Below the pieces are notes generated by a model. That model worked only from the letters and a program-made list of their open reading frames with translations. It was not told the DNA's origin and did not search any database. This document shows, piece by piece, positions 7,547-15,141 of a stretch of DNA of 64,000 nt (its first letter is position 1; every line of letters starts with the position of its first letter). A program made the translations under genes and the position numbers. Origin of the DNA: Solirubrobacter soli DSM 22325 (GTDB taxonomy: Bacteria; Actinomycetota; Thermoleophilia; Solirubrobacterales; Solirubrobacteraceae); the NCBI RefSeq assembly GCF_000423665.1, contig NZ_AUIK01000037.1:1-64000 (forward strand), in the 5' to 3' direction.

Positions 7547-8737
7547 TCAGGGAGAGCGACGACGGCGCGACGGCGCGGCGCGGGTGCCGAAGGCGTCGTT
7601 GACGATCTCGACCTCGTGCGCCGACGGCGCGTAGTGGGCGTAGATCTGTGTCGTCTTCAGGTCGGCGTGGCCGAGGTACTCCTGGATCGTGCGCAGCGGT
7701 ACGCCGGCGGCGGCCAGCGTGGTTGCGAAGGTGTGCCGCAGGTCGTGGAAGCGGATCACTCGCACGCCTGCTTCCTCGCAGGCCTCCTTGAACTTGCGCG
7801 AGAGCTTGGTCCGGTCGAGCGGGACGCCGAGGTCGGGGTGACCGAAGACGAGGTCCTCGTCGTCGCTGTAGACGGTGCGCAGCCGCCACGCGCGCAGTTC
7901 GCCCGTCAATCGGTCGGTCATCGGTACGGAGCGCTTGGTACTCAGGTCCGATTTGCCCTCGCCCGAGTGCTCGGAGCGGACCCACGCGTTGCGTACGCGG
8001 AGGCGTTGCGCGCGCATGTCGACGTCACGCCAGCGCAGGCCCAGCAGTTCGGACTGCCGGAGCCCGGTGGTCCCGGCGGCGAGCAGGACGAGCCGGATGA
8101 CTGGACCGCGGGCGTCCTTGTCGACGACGTGGTCCGGGATGACGTCGATCACGCGGTCGAGCTCGGCCGGAGTGAGGAACTGCAGGTCGGGGTTGGCGTC
8201 GCCGGCGCGGCGTCGCTTGGGTCGGGCCGCGTCCTCGACCGGGTTGTGCGAAGCCCAGCCCTTGCGCACCGCGAGCCCGAAGATCGAGTGCAGGAACGTC
8301 ATCACGTTGCGCACCGTCTTCGGCGAGGCGCCACGAGCGAGCATCCGGGTCGCCAGCCGCTCGACGTCCTCGGTGCTGACCTCCCCCACCTTGCGCTTGC
8401 CGAGAGCCGGCGAAATGTGGACCCGCTGCATCGAATCGAGGTTCTGCCGGTAGGACTTGCGGGCGCCCTCAATGGCCACGCGCTCGCGTAGCCTGTCGGC
8501 GACCTGGTCGACGGTGAGGATCTCGACCACAACCTCGGGCGACTTGCGAGAAGCCTCGTCGGCCCTGACGCGCCGAAACGCCTGCTCTGCCTGGGCGCGC
8601 GTGAGGCCGTCCGAGTCGCCGCGCGACCGGACAGGGCCGAGCTTGCGGTTCAGGCGCCGCCCGTCAGGTGTGCGCCAGCGTCCGTACCACGCGCCGGACT
8701 TCGTGTAGATCTCGCCGGACCCGTACGGACGCTTCAT
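7547..8737 (-). CDS. Tyrosine recombinase / phage-type integrase
   Basis: This 396-residue site-specific recombinase would join an element to the chromosome. The N-terminal arm-binding segment begins MKRPYGSGEIYTK. A SAM-like core-binding domain spans about 73-165 and the catalytic domain about 185-370. Catalytic residues visible are R227 (TTGLRQSELLGL), H331 and R334 (HDLRHTF), H357 (LGHAD) and the nucleophile Y366 (IYAHYAP). All are intact, so the enzyme may be active. Its start lies about 110 bases from the 3' end of tRNA-Pro, the standard arrangement for an element integrated at that tRNA. The tail is Arg-rich. Confidence 0.93.
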   Translation of the reverse strand: MKRPYGSGEIYTKSGAWYGRWRTPDGRRLNRKLGPVRSRGDSDGLTRAQAEQAFRRVRADEASRKSPEVVVEILTVDQVADRLRERVAIEGARKSYRQNLDSMQRVHISPALGKRKVGEVSTEDVERLATRMLARGASPKTVRNVMTFLHSIFGLAVRKGWASHNPVEDAARPKRRRAGDANPDLQFLTPAELDRVIDVIPDHVVDKDARGPVIRLVLLAAGTTGLRQSELLGLRWRDVDMRAQRLRVRNAWVRSEHSGEGKSDLSTKRSVPMTDRLTGELRAWRLRTVYSDDEDLVFGHPDLGVPLDRTKLSRKFKEACEEAGVRVIRFHDLRHTFATTLAAAGVPLRTIQEYLGHADLKTTQIYAHYAPSAHEVEIVNDAFGTRAAPSRRRRSP

Positions 8738-8765
8738 GTCCGGTCATAGGGGTCGCGTGCAGAAA

Positions 8766-8787
8766 TTGGACCCCAACTTGGACCCCA
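8766..8787. repeat. Direct repeat TTGGACCCCA, two copies
   Basis: Copies at 8766-8775 and 8778-8787 are 12 bases apart, followed by a partial inverted copy (ggggtcc). They sit between the integrase start and tRNA-Pro, where integrase arm-type or excisionase sites are often found. Function is inferred from position only. Confidence 0.45.
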
Positions 8788-8819
8788 GGGGTCCGAAACA
8801 GGGTCATCCGAGAACGAGA

Positions 8820-8844
8820 AAAGGCCCCGCTTTGCAGGGCCTTT
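8820..8844 (-). terminator. Intrinsic terminator of the tRNA-Pro transcript
   Basis: An eight-base-pair stem (AAAGGCCC/GGGCCTTT) with a small inner stem and loop is followed on the minus strand by a T-rich run. It lies 6 bases beyond the tRNA-Pro 3' end. Confidence 0.75.
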
Positions 8845-8850
8845 CTTGAG

Positions 8851-8924
8851 TCGGGGAGACAGGATTTGAACCTGCGACCGCCCGGCCCCCAGCCGGGTGC
8901 GCTACCAGACTGCGCCACTCCCCG
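8851..8924 (-). tRNA. tRNA-Pro(GGG)
   Basis: On the minus strand a complete 74-base cloverleaf can be drawn: acceptor CGGGGAG/CTCCCCG, anticodon stem CCCGG/CCGGG enclosing CTGGGGG (anticodon GGG), T-loop TTCAAAT and discriminator A. CCA is not encoded. It is the likely attachment gene for the adjacent integrase. Confidence 0.95.
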
Positions 8925-8939
8925 TATGTCGTCGACCTA

Positions 8940-9010
8940 AGCGGGCGACGGGAATCGAACCCGCCCTAAGAGCTTGGAAGGCTCCTGTGCAACCACAACA
9001 CTTCGCCCGC
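8940..9010 (-). tRNA. tRNA-Gly(TCC)
   Basis: The 71-base cloverleaf on the minus strand has acceptor GCGGGCG/CGCCCGC, anticodon loop CTTCCAA (anticodon TCC), T-loop TTCGATT and discriminator T. It lies 15 bases upstream of tRNA-Pro in the same direction, so the two are probably co-transcribed. Confidence 0.93.
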
Positions 9011-9063
9011 GGGCGGCGACTCGGCAAAGCATCATATCCGGCCGTTCGGGGAATCAACGTCTC

Positions 9064-9201
9064 ATGCAGATTCCTGGCGTCCATATCGAGACCCTGCATA
9101 ACCCGGTGAGGTACACGTACGCGCAGATCGAGAAGGCTTGTGCGATCGCGCAGATGCTGAATCGGGGGAAGCTGGTGCTCGTAGAGCCGCCGCAGCGCTG
9201 A
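9064..9201 (+). CDS. Small protein of 45 residues, unknown
   Basis: The frame starts MQIPGVHIETLHNP, continues with an amphipathic segment (YAQIEKACAIAQMLNRG) and ends LVLVEPPQR. The balanced composition (Ile, Tyr, Asn, Gln) differs from chance frames in this G+C-rich DNA, and a terminator hairpin follows within 15 bases. No strong Shine-Dalgarno site is visible. The family was not recognised. Confidence 0.45.
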   Translation: MQIPGVHIETLHNPVRYTYAQIEKACAIAQMLNRGKLVLVEPPQR

Positions 9202-9215
9202 GCCGATCATGGCTC

Positions 9216-9239
9216 CGCCCCCGACGGGAGACGGGGGCG
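9216..9239 (+). terminator. Hairpin after the small gene
   Basis: CGCCCCCG and CGGGGGCG form a perfect 8-bp stem around an 8-base loop. There is no T-tract, as is common in this group. Confidence 0.5.
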
Positions 9240-9281
9240 GGTGGCCAGGGTTGCATCAGGGGCTGCGGGAGGCGACAACCT

Positions 9282-9300
9282 AAAGGGGTCAGGCCCCTTT
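9282..9300 (-). terminator. Terminator of the lyase-like gene
   Basis: AAAGGGG and CCCCTTT flank a 5-base loop, immediately after the stop codon of the minus-strand gene at 9303-11363. Confidence 0.6.
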
Positions 9301-9302
9301 AT

Positions 9303-11363
9303 CTAGAGCCGTGCGGCTGCGGCGGCTGCCTCCTGCTCGTCGTGGACGGGCATCAGGCGGACGGCGAGGCCGGTGGTCGTGAACTTCGCTGCGCGGGCGA
9401 TCTGGATCGCCGCGGTCGGGCCCGGCTTGGGGGCGGAGCTCTGGGCGGTCGGGCGGATGATGTGCACGCCGGCGCCGGCGGGGCGGGACTTGGGCACCAC
9501 GACGTAGCCGGAGTGCTCGCTGCGCACCCACAGATACGCGACGTTCGCCAGCGGGATCAGCCGTGAGCCGACGGTCACCCGGGAGCCGTCGCGCAGGACG
9601 GCGACGACCGAGGCCGGGGAGGTGCCGTCGCCCTTCCATGACGGGAACAGCACGTCGGCGGTGTAGCGGGCGTTGCCCGCCCGGCGCGAGACGGTCCAGT
9701 TGGTCTGGATCCAATCCCGCGTGAACCGGTGGGTGACGCGCATGGTCAGGGTCGAGGTGGAGGACGTGCCGGTCGCGCGGAGGTCGCTGAACGGTCCGGC
9801 GTAGGCCCGGCCGATGGCGGCGCTCGAGATCGCGCCCGCCCCGCTCGGGGCCTTCAACAGCCGCAGCGGACTCGAACCCGCGACCACCCGCGTGCGACCG
9901 GTCTGCGACGCGGCGACGCGGCGGCCCGCGACGTCACGCACCATCAGGCCGAACGCGGCGGGAGCACGGCCGCCGATGTTCGCGGCGACTTCCTGCTGGC
10001 CGTCGTACAACCTCGCGAGGTCCAGGCCGCCGTACGGGAAGGCGTTCTGGTTGACGGCGACGACCGCGGTGTTGTAGGTGGGCGTCGTCACGGCGAGACG
10101 GCCGATGTCCGGGTCGTACGAATACAGCGGCGGCGGCACAGCGCTCGCCTTCTTCCCGAGCCCGGCGTCGATCGCACGTGCCGCGTTGGCCTGGATGCGC
10201 GAGGCGGCCAGATACGCGCTGCCGATGCCCTGCGGCACCACATTCACATCGAAGAGCACCGGGTCGACCAGGCCGTTGGGCGTGCGCGCGGCGAGCCGGG
10301 AGTAGAAGTCGAACCCGTTGTCGAGCATCGACTTCGACCACTGCCCCCACTCCTTGCCGGGCAGCAGGGTGTCGCTGGAAGCGAGGCCGATCAGCGCCTC
10401 CTGGGTCAGGCCGAGCTTCTTGCCCTGGTGCCAACGCTCGAAGCCGAGCCCAGAGTCCCAGTTCATGTAGCCGGCGTGGGTCCAGTAGCCGCTCACCGCA
10501 CGTTTGATCCACTGCTGCGTCAACTGCTTGGCGGAGGCGCTCATCGGCGCCATGCCGCCTCGACGCGCCTGGTCGTAGAAGCGGGTGAACGTCAGCACGA
10601 TGTTCGCGTACTCGGCGCTGTCCACGTTCGCGGAACCGTTGATCGTGCGCCCGGGCAGGTAGTGGAAGCGCATGCCGGCGCCGAAGTTGCCGACGGCGGA
10701 AGCGCTTCCGCGCGCGCCGTTGAAGAACCGGGCGAGCTGCAGGGAGAAGTCGCGCTTCAAGAGCGTGTTGTCGCCGGTGACCAGCGCGTCGGCGGAGTAC
10801 ATCAGCGCGTACCAGTTGATCTGGTTCAAGCGGATGGTCGGGTAGCGCCAGAACGAGCCGCGGGCGGTGCTGTGGATCGCGTTGCGGATCGCGGTCACGG
10901 TGCTGTCGGGCAGCTGCAGGGCGTCGCGGGCGCGGTAGGCGTAGGTCAGACCATCCACGACCTCGGCGTCGAACACGAGGTGCTGGCCGCCGGTCGTCTC
11001 GGTCATCGAGTTCACCCAACCGGGCGCGTGGATCTGGCCGGTGCCGGACTTCTTGGTCACGAACGGGGGCGAGCTGACGAGCCGGGCGGCGAGGATGCGG
11101 GCGCGGCGGTCGTTGCGAGCGGGGCCCTCGTGGCCCTGCATCGCGGCGACGCTGTAGGTCAGCAGCTGCATCGAGTTCGACATCGGCTCGGAGCCACCGC
11201 CACCGAGGTGGAAGTAGCCGTTCTTCTCGTCCCAATGCTTGTCGGCGAGCTGCTGCATCTTGTCGGCGAACGCCCAGTAGGCGTCGTCGTCGTACACGGC
11301 GGCCTTGGCGGGAGCGGCCAAGACCAGCGCCGCGGCGGCCGCGGCGAGGAGGGGGCGGAGCAT
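9303..11363 (-). CDS. Large secreted protein, possible polysaccharide-lyase-like
   Basis: The 686-residue product has a clear signal peptide (MLRPLLAAAAAALVLAAPAKA). Residues 25-400 are helix-rich with repeated Trp/Tyr/Asn/His motifs (LNQINWYALMYSADAL, RFHYLPGR, SGYWTHAGYMNWDSG, GFERWHQGKKLG). This suggests an (alpha/alpha) toroid, as in chondroitin/alginate/heparinase-type lyases. Residues 410-680 are beta-rich, like the sandwich domain of those enzymes. No catalytic set could be assigned, so substrate and activity are open. The gene is monocistronic, with a 165-base leader containing a hairpin and direct repeats. Confidence 0.55.
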   Translation of the reverse strand: MLRPLLAAAAAALVLAAPAKAAVYDDDAYWAFADKMQQLADKHWDEKNGYFHLGGGGSEPMSNSMQLLTYSVAAMQGHEGPARNDRRARILAARLVSSPPFVTKKSGTGQIHAPGWVNSMTETTGGQHLVFDAEVVDGLTYAYRARDALQLPDSTVTAIRNAIHSTARGSFWRYPTIRLNQINWYALMYSADALVTGDNTLLKRDFSLQLARFFNGARGSASAVGNFGAGMRFHYLPGRTINGSANVDSAEYANIVLTFTRFYDQARRGGMAPMSASAKQLTQQWIKRAVSGYWTHAGYMNWDSGLGFERWHQGKKLGLTQEALIGLASSDTLLPGKEWGQWSKSMLDNGFDFYSRLAARTPNGLVDPVLFDVNVVPQGIGSAYLAASRIQANAARAIDAGLGKKASAVPPPLYSYDPDIGRLAVTTPTYNTAVVAVNQNAFPYGGLDLARLYDGQQEVAANIGGRAPAAFGLMVRDVAGRRVAASQTGRTRVVAGSSPLRLLKAPSGAGAISSAAIGRAYAGPFSDLRATGTSSTSTLTMRVTHRFTRDWIQTNWTVSRRAGNARYTADVLFPSWKGDGTSPASVVAVLRDGSRVTVGSRLIPLANVAYLWVRSEHSGYVVVPKSRPAGAGVHIIRPTAQSSAPKPGPTAAIQIARAAKFTTTGLAVRLMPVHDEQEAAAAAARL

Positions 11364-11381
11364 TTAGGGTCGTCCTTGTGT

Positions 11382-11403
11382 CTGGTTCCTGGGGAGGAAC
11401 CAG
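11382..11403. promoter_or_regulatory. Perfect hairpin upstream of the lyase-like gene
   Basis: CTGGTTCCT and AGGAACCAG are 9-base inverted repeats around GGGG, 19 bases upstream of the minus-strand start at 11363. It could be an operator or an mRNA leader structure. Confidence 0.5.
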
Positions 11404-11444
11404 AACGTTCGCGGACAAATGAGAGCCGTCCCAGGGGTGTGGGG

Positions 11445-11473
11445 GGTGGAGCCTCACACCCTGAGGTGGAGCC
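11445..11473. repeat. Direct repeat GGTGGAGCC spaced 20 bases
   Basis: Copies at 11445-11453 and 11465-11473 lie between the divergent starts of the lyase-like gene and the FHA gene. A spacing of about two helical turns is typical of cooperative regulator binding; this is inference. Confidence 0.4.
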
Positions 11474-11515
11474 GGTTCCCACCCTTGGTGACCGAACTCC
11501 GGTTGCCCGTCAGGA

Positions 11516-11521
11516 CATACT
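11516..11521 (+). promoter_or_regulatory. -10-like hexamer for a leaderless FHA transcript
   Basis: CATACT ends 7 bases before the GTG at 11529, and no Shine-Dalgarno sequence lies between. The transcript would begin at or next to the start codon. Confidence 0.5.
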
Positions 11522-11528
11522 TCGATCC

Positions 11529-12212
11529 GTGCCCGATTCACCGCTCGACGCTCACGTCGCCACACCGCAGGACCTCAAGGAGCGCATCGCGGCGGAGCGT
11601 CGGGGCACGCCGTTCCTCGTCTACCGCGACGCGGACAACCAGCAGGTGATCGTCGACCTCGTGCCCACGGGCGAGCGGGTGACGATCGGGCGCCGGCCGT
11701 CGAACGACGTCGTGCTCGACTGGGACTCGGAGATCTCGCGCGTGCACGCGGCGCTGGAACGGATCGGCGAGGACTGGACCGTGGTCGACGACGGGCTCTC
11801 CCACAACGGGACGTACCTGAACGGCAAGCGGGTGACGTCGCGCGAGCGCCTGCACGACGGGGACGTGATCAACGTCGGCGGCGTCGCGATCGCCTACCGG
11901 GCGCCCGGCGGCGAGTCCGTCTCACGGCCCACGGTCACGGCGATGGGTCCGCACGTGGGCGAGCTCCTCACCCCCGCCCAGCGCCGCGTCCTGATCGCGC
12001 TGTGCCGCCCGTTCAAGGACTCGACCTACGCCACGCCCGCCACCAACCAGCAGATCGCGGACGAGCTCGTGGTGTCCGTCGACGCGGTCAAGAGCACGCT
12101 GCGCGCGCTGTTCGAGGTCTTCGGGGTCGACGCGCTGCCGCAGAACCAGAAGCGCGCCTCGCTGGCGCTTCAGGCGCTGCGCACGGGCGTGATCACCCGC
12201 CGCGACCTGTAG
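11529..12212 (+). CDS. FHA-domain protein with C-terminal winged-helix-like domain
   Basis: The 227-residue cytoplasmic protein has a phosphothreonine-binding FHA domain at about 38-125, with GR54-55, SRVH (70-73) and SHNGTYLNG (91-99), all in the right order. The C-terminal part (LLTPAQRRVLIALCRPF, then TNQQIADELVVSVDAVKSTL) looks like a LuxR/SARP-type helix-turn-helix. It is probably a transcription regulator controlled by Ser/Thr phosphorylation. It converges with, and overlaps by 20 bases, the Ser/Thr kinase gene at 12193-14220, a natural candidate partner. The GTG at 11529 sits 7 bases after a -10-like site. Confidence 0.85.
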   Translation: MPDSPLDAHVATPQDLKERIAAERRGTPFLVYRDADNQQVIVDLVPTGERVTIGRRPSNDVVLDWDSEISRVHAALERIGEDWTVVDDGLSHNGTYLNGKRVTSRERLHDGDVINVGGVAIAYRAPGGESVSRPTVTAMGPHVGELLTPAQRRVLIALCRPFKDSTYATPATNQQIADELVVSVDAVKSTLRALFEVFGVDALPQNQKRASLALQALRTGVITRRDL

Positions 12213-14220
12213 CGATCTTGCTCACCCGGTCGTTGGGCGGGTTGCTGACCCACAGCGTCTTGTCGTCGTCGGACACCGCCAGCGAGTAAGGGTTCACGCC
12301 CACCCGGAACGGCTCGCCGACGACCTCCGAGGACTTCGCGTCGATGATGTTGAGGTTGCTCGAGTAGTAGTTGGAGACGTAGACCGAGTCGCGGCTGATC
12401 GCGAGCCGGATCGGGAACTGCCCGACGCTGATCGGGATCTGGTCGTAGTTGGAGGTGCTGAGCTTCGTCACGACGTTGTCCTGCGAGGTGGCGATCCACA
12501 GCCAGCCGCGGCTGTAGACGATGTCCTCGCTGCGCGACCGGCCCACGCGGATCACCTTCTGGATCTGGCCGGTCTTCGGATCGACGCGCTGGATCTGCGC
12601 CCGGCGGCGCGCGGCGACCCACAGCGCGGTCGGGCTCGACGTCATCGCCAGGATCCCGTACGGGTAGGACACCGGGGCGCCGACCTCACCCGTTTTCGGG
12701 TCGATCCGCACCAGCTGGTCCGGCTGATCGTTGCCGGGGACCAGGCCGGCCCAGATCGCGCCGCCGGCCTCGGCGATCGTGCTCGGGCGGAACGGCAGCT
12801 TGATCGGGTCGCCGATCGGCTTGCCACTGCCGGCGTCGAGGCGCACGACCTGGTTCGCCCGCGACGCGGCGACCCACACGGAGTCGCGGACGACGACCGC
12901 GTCGGCGGCGCCGAACCCGATCTTGGGCGCGTAGGACCGGATCTTCCCGGTCTCGGCGTCGAGGATGTTCATGCGGTCGCGACGGAACGAGCCGACGAAG
13001 ATGTTGTCGCCGGCGGAGACGACGACGTTCGGGCGCCGTCCGACCGTGATCCTGTCGACGACCTTCGGTCCGGCCGGGGCCGCTGTGGGCGTGGGCGTCC
13101 GCGTCGCGCTCGCGGTCGGCTGCTGCGGGTCGTCGGTCCGGTTGTTGTCCTTGGCGAGCGTGAGCGTGGCGATCACCCCGACCGCCGCGGCGAGCACCAG
13201 GCCGGCGACGACGAACAGGGCCGGGCGCCGGGATCTCGAAGGAAGCACGGCAGTCTCAGGCTCAGGTTGAAGCTGAGTCTGCTCGGCCTTCGGGAGCGCT
13301 TGCGGGGGACGCGCGGCAGCGGTCACCGTGGGCGACTCGACCGGCGCCGCGGCGCCCTTGGCCACCAGCCGCTCACGCTCCGCGGGACGCCGGTTGGTGG
13401 CCGCGGCCATGGCGGCGCGACCGAGGTCGCCGGCCGACGGGTAGCGTTCCTCCGGATCCTTGGCCAGCGCCCGCTCGATCACCGTGTCGAAGGCGTCCGG
13501 CACCTCGGGGACGAGGTCGGTCGGCTTGGGCGGCGGCTCGGACAGGTGCGCCCACAGGCGCGCCTCGTCGCTCTCGCGCCGGAACGGCACGACGCCGGTG
13601 AGCGTGAAGAACAGCAGGCAGCCGAGCGCGTAGACGTCGGCGCGGGCGTCGATGCGCTCGCCGCGGATCTGCTCGGGGGCGACGTAGTCGAGCGTGCCCA
13701 CCCAGTGACCGGGCTTGGTCGACCCGGCGACGCTCAGCGCGTGCTTGGTCAGCCCGAAGTCGGTCAGGTAGACGTGGTCCTCGGCGGTCAGGAGGACGTT
13801 CGCGGGCTTGATGTCGCGGTGGACGAGCCCCGCGGCGTGGGCCTCGTCGAGCGCGCTGGCGATTTGCGCGACGATCCCCGCAGCGCGCTCGGGCGCCAGG
13901 TGCCCCTCGCGCCGCACGAGGCTGCGCACGTCGTCGCCGGGGACGTAGCGCATCGCGATGTAGGCGATCCCGCCCTCGTCGCCCGCGTAGTAGATCGGGA
14001 TGACGTTCGGGTGGTCGATCGACGCCGCGACCTTCGACTCGCGCACGAACCGGCTGCGGACGTTCTGATCCTCGAGCAGCCCGGAGGCGATCACTTTCAA
14101 CGCGACGGTGCGGTCCAGCGCCAGCTGCGTCGCCCGATAGACCACGCCCATGCCGCCTCGCCCGGCGACCGCCTCGATGCGGTGGCCGGCGAATACTGAG
14201 CCTGGTTCGAGCTCGCCCAT
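12193..14220 (-). CDS. Membrane Ser/Thr protein kinase with extracytoplasmic propeller
   Basis: This is a 675-residue PknB-type kinase. The kinase domain is at about 12-270: GRGGMGVVY loop, K42, HRDIKPAN (134-141), DFG (154-156), APE (181-183). A Pro-rich linker leads to one transmembrane helix at 334-355. The extracytoplasmic part (about 385-675) holds YVTN-like propeller repeats, for example ITVGRRPNVVVSAGDNIFVG and VGVNPYSLAVSDDDKTLWVS, instead of PASTA repeats, so it may sense a wall or surface ligand. ATG 14220 is chosen because TATACC lies 8 bases upstream (leaderless); earlier starts run into tRNA-Trp. It overlaps the FHA gene tail to tail. Confidence 0.9.
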   Translation of the reverse strand: MGELEPGSVFAGHRIEAVAGRGGMGVVYRATQLALDRTVALKVIASGLLEDQNVRSRFVRESKVAASIDHPNVIPIYYAGDEGGIAYIAMRYVPGDDVRSLVRREGHLAPERAAGIVAQIASALDEAHAAGLVHRDIKPANVLLTAEDHVYLTDFGLTKHALSVAGSTKPGHWVGTLDYVAPEQIRGERIDARADVYALGCLLFFTLTGVVPFRRESDEARLWAHLSEPPPKPTDLVPEVPDAFDTVIERALAKDPEERYPSAGDLGRAAMAAATNRRPAERERLVAKGAAAPVESPTVTAAARPPQALPKAEQTQLQPEPETAVLPSRSRRPALFVVAGLVLAAAVGVIATLTLAKDNNRTDDPQQPTASATRTPTPTAAPAGPKVVDRITVGRRPNVVVSAGDNIFVGSFRRDRMNILDAETGKIRSYAPKIGFGAADAVVVRDSVWVAASRANQVVRLDAGSGKPIGDPIKLPFRPSTIAEAGGAIWAGLVPGNDQPDQLVRIDPKTGEVGAPVSYPYGILAMTSSPTALWVAARRRAQIQRVDPKTGQIQKVIRVGRSRSEDIVYSRGWLWIATSQDNVVTKLSTSNYDQIPISVGQFPIRLAISRDSVYVSNYYSSNLNIIDAKSSEVVGEPFRVGVNPYSLAVSDDDKTLWVSNPPNDRVSKIATGRGG

Positions 14221-14228
14221 CGCGCTGA

Positions 14229-14234
14229 GGTATA
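14229..14234 (-). promoter_or_regulatory. -10-like hexamer for the kinase gene
   Basis: TATACC on the minus strand ends 8 bases before ATG 14220 and no Shine-Dalgarno sequence intervenes. This supports a leaderless mRNA and the choice of start. Confidence 0.5.
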
Positions 14235-14304
14235 TCGGCCGACCGGTCTGAACAAGCATCACCCGATTCGTAACGAGTGATGTGGCCGGATGTGACGGAC
14301 TAAG

Positions 14305-14375
14305 CGGGGGACCGAGGAATCGAACCTCGAGCAAGGGTTTTGGAGACCCCTATGTTGCCGTTACACCAGTCCCCC
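14305..14375 (-). tRNA. tRNA-Trp(CCA)
   Basis: The 71-base cloverleaf on the minus strand has acceptor GGGGGAC/GTCCCCC, anticodon loop CTCCAAA (anticodon CCA), T-loop TTCGATT and discriminator G, as expected for Trp. Its 5' end is 55 bases from tRNA-Leu on the other strand. Confidence 0.93.
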
Positions 14376-14430
14376 GTGGCGCGGCGGGTCATTGTAGTGA
14401 GCGCCGGCCGCGTACGATGTTGCGCGCGCT

Positions 14431-14512
14431 GCGGGCGTGGTGGAATTGGTAGACACGCCGGCTTTAGGTGCCGGTGCCGCAAGGTGTGGGGGTTCGAGTC
14501 CCTCCGCCCGCA
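14431..14512 (+). tRNA. tRNA-Leu(TAG)
   Basis: This is a class II tRNA of 82 bases with acceptor GCGGGCG/CGCCCGC, anticodon loop CTTTAGG (anticodon TAG), a short variable arm (TGCCGCAAGGTGT), T-loop TTCGAGT and discriminator A. Confidence 0.95.
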
Positions 14513-14528
14513 TGACACGAGCGCTACG

Positions 14529-15074
14529 TCAGTCGATCGTGCCGTCGTCCTCGGGCTCGAGGCCGCCGGCGCGGACGTCATCGATCGTCGGCGCCTCGCG
14601 TTCGAGCTGAGCGACAGCGTCCTGGAGGTCGTCCAGGGCGCCCTTGGCCTTGTCCGCTTGCGAATCCGCGCGTCGCCGGCGTCGCTGGAGCTACGACTTG
14701 ACGCTGTCATTCGAGCAATACAGGTCGTCGACGCAATCGCCCCAAGTGCGCGTCGCCTTGGCGTATTCGTTGAGCGCCTTCTCGGCGGGCAAGTCCTCGT
14801 ACGTCAGACCGATGTCCAAGCGGCTTCCGAGCTCGCCGATGTCGTCAACGCGCTGACCCAGTTGCGACTGGCACGTCGTGGCAAGCAGGGTCGCGGCCGC
14901 GACCTTCTTCTCGTGTTCGGCTTTCAGGCGGTTGGACTGGGCCTGCTCGCGGCGGTCCTGCGCCGCCTTCGCCCGTTTCTGCGCGGCGGCGCGCTCGGCC
15001 TGTTTGTCGGCGCCGCACGCCGACGCTCGATCGCTGAGCGCATGTCCAGTAAACCTGGACTTGCGTTTCCTCAC
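14529..15074 (-). pseudogene. Coiled-coil-like protein gene with an in-frame TAG
   Basis: A GTG at 15074 starts a 127-residue frame rich in Ala, Lys, Arg and Gln, ending NDSVKS at a TAG (14691-14693). The same frame continues without a stop for 53 more codons, with acidic, helix-like, gene-like sequence (KAKGALDDLQDAVAQLERE and GGLEPEDDGTID) to TGA 14529-14531. No start codon exists between the two parts, so the downstream part is unlikely to be a separate gene. The simplest reading is a nonsense mutation in a gene of about 180 codons. Cys residues at several points and a basic N-terminus are the only other marks. The family was not recognised. Confidence 0.5.
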
Positions 15075-15108
15075 GCAGTTCTCATATTCTCCTCGACTGA
15101 ATTAGTTG

Positions 15109-15122
15109 TTCGGGTTCCCGAA
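15109..15122. promoter_or_regulatory. Palindrome upstream of the ThuA-type gene
   Basis: TTCGGG-TT-CCCGAA is a perfect inverted repeat 20 bases before the ATG at 15142, between two divergent genes. It could be an operator or a leader hairpin. Confidence 0.45.
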
Positions 15123-15141
15123 TACGGAGGAGAGGGAGCGT

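Noticed and set aside
9729..11528. Long plus-strand open frame opposite the lyase-like gene, continuous with the FHA gene
   Set aside because: It is the shadow of a G+C-rich gene: Arg/Gly/Ala-rich, with no motif. Only the part from GTG 11529 is a real gene.
15068..15084. Four-codon leader (MRTA) overlapping the GTG start of the interrupted coiled-coil gene
   Set aside because: It has a good GAGGAG site, but four codons give no testable coding signal; it may only mean that the true start is uncertain.
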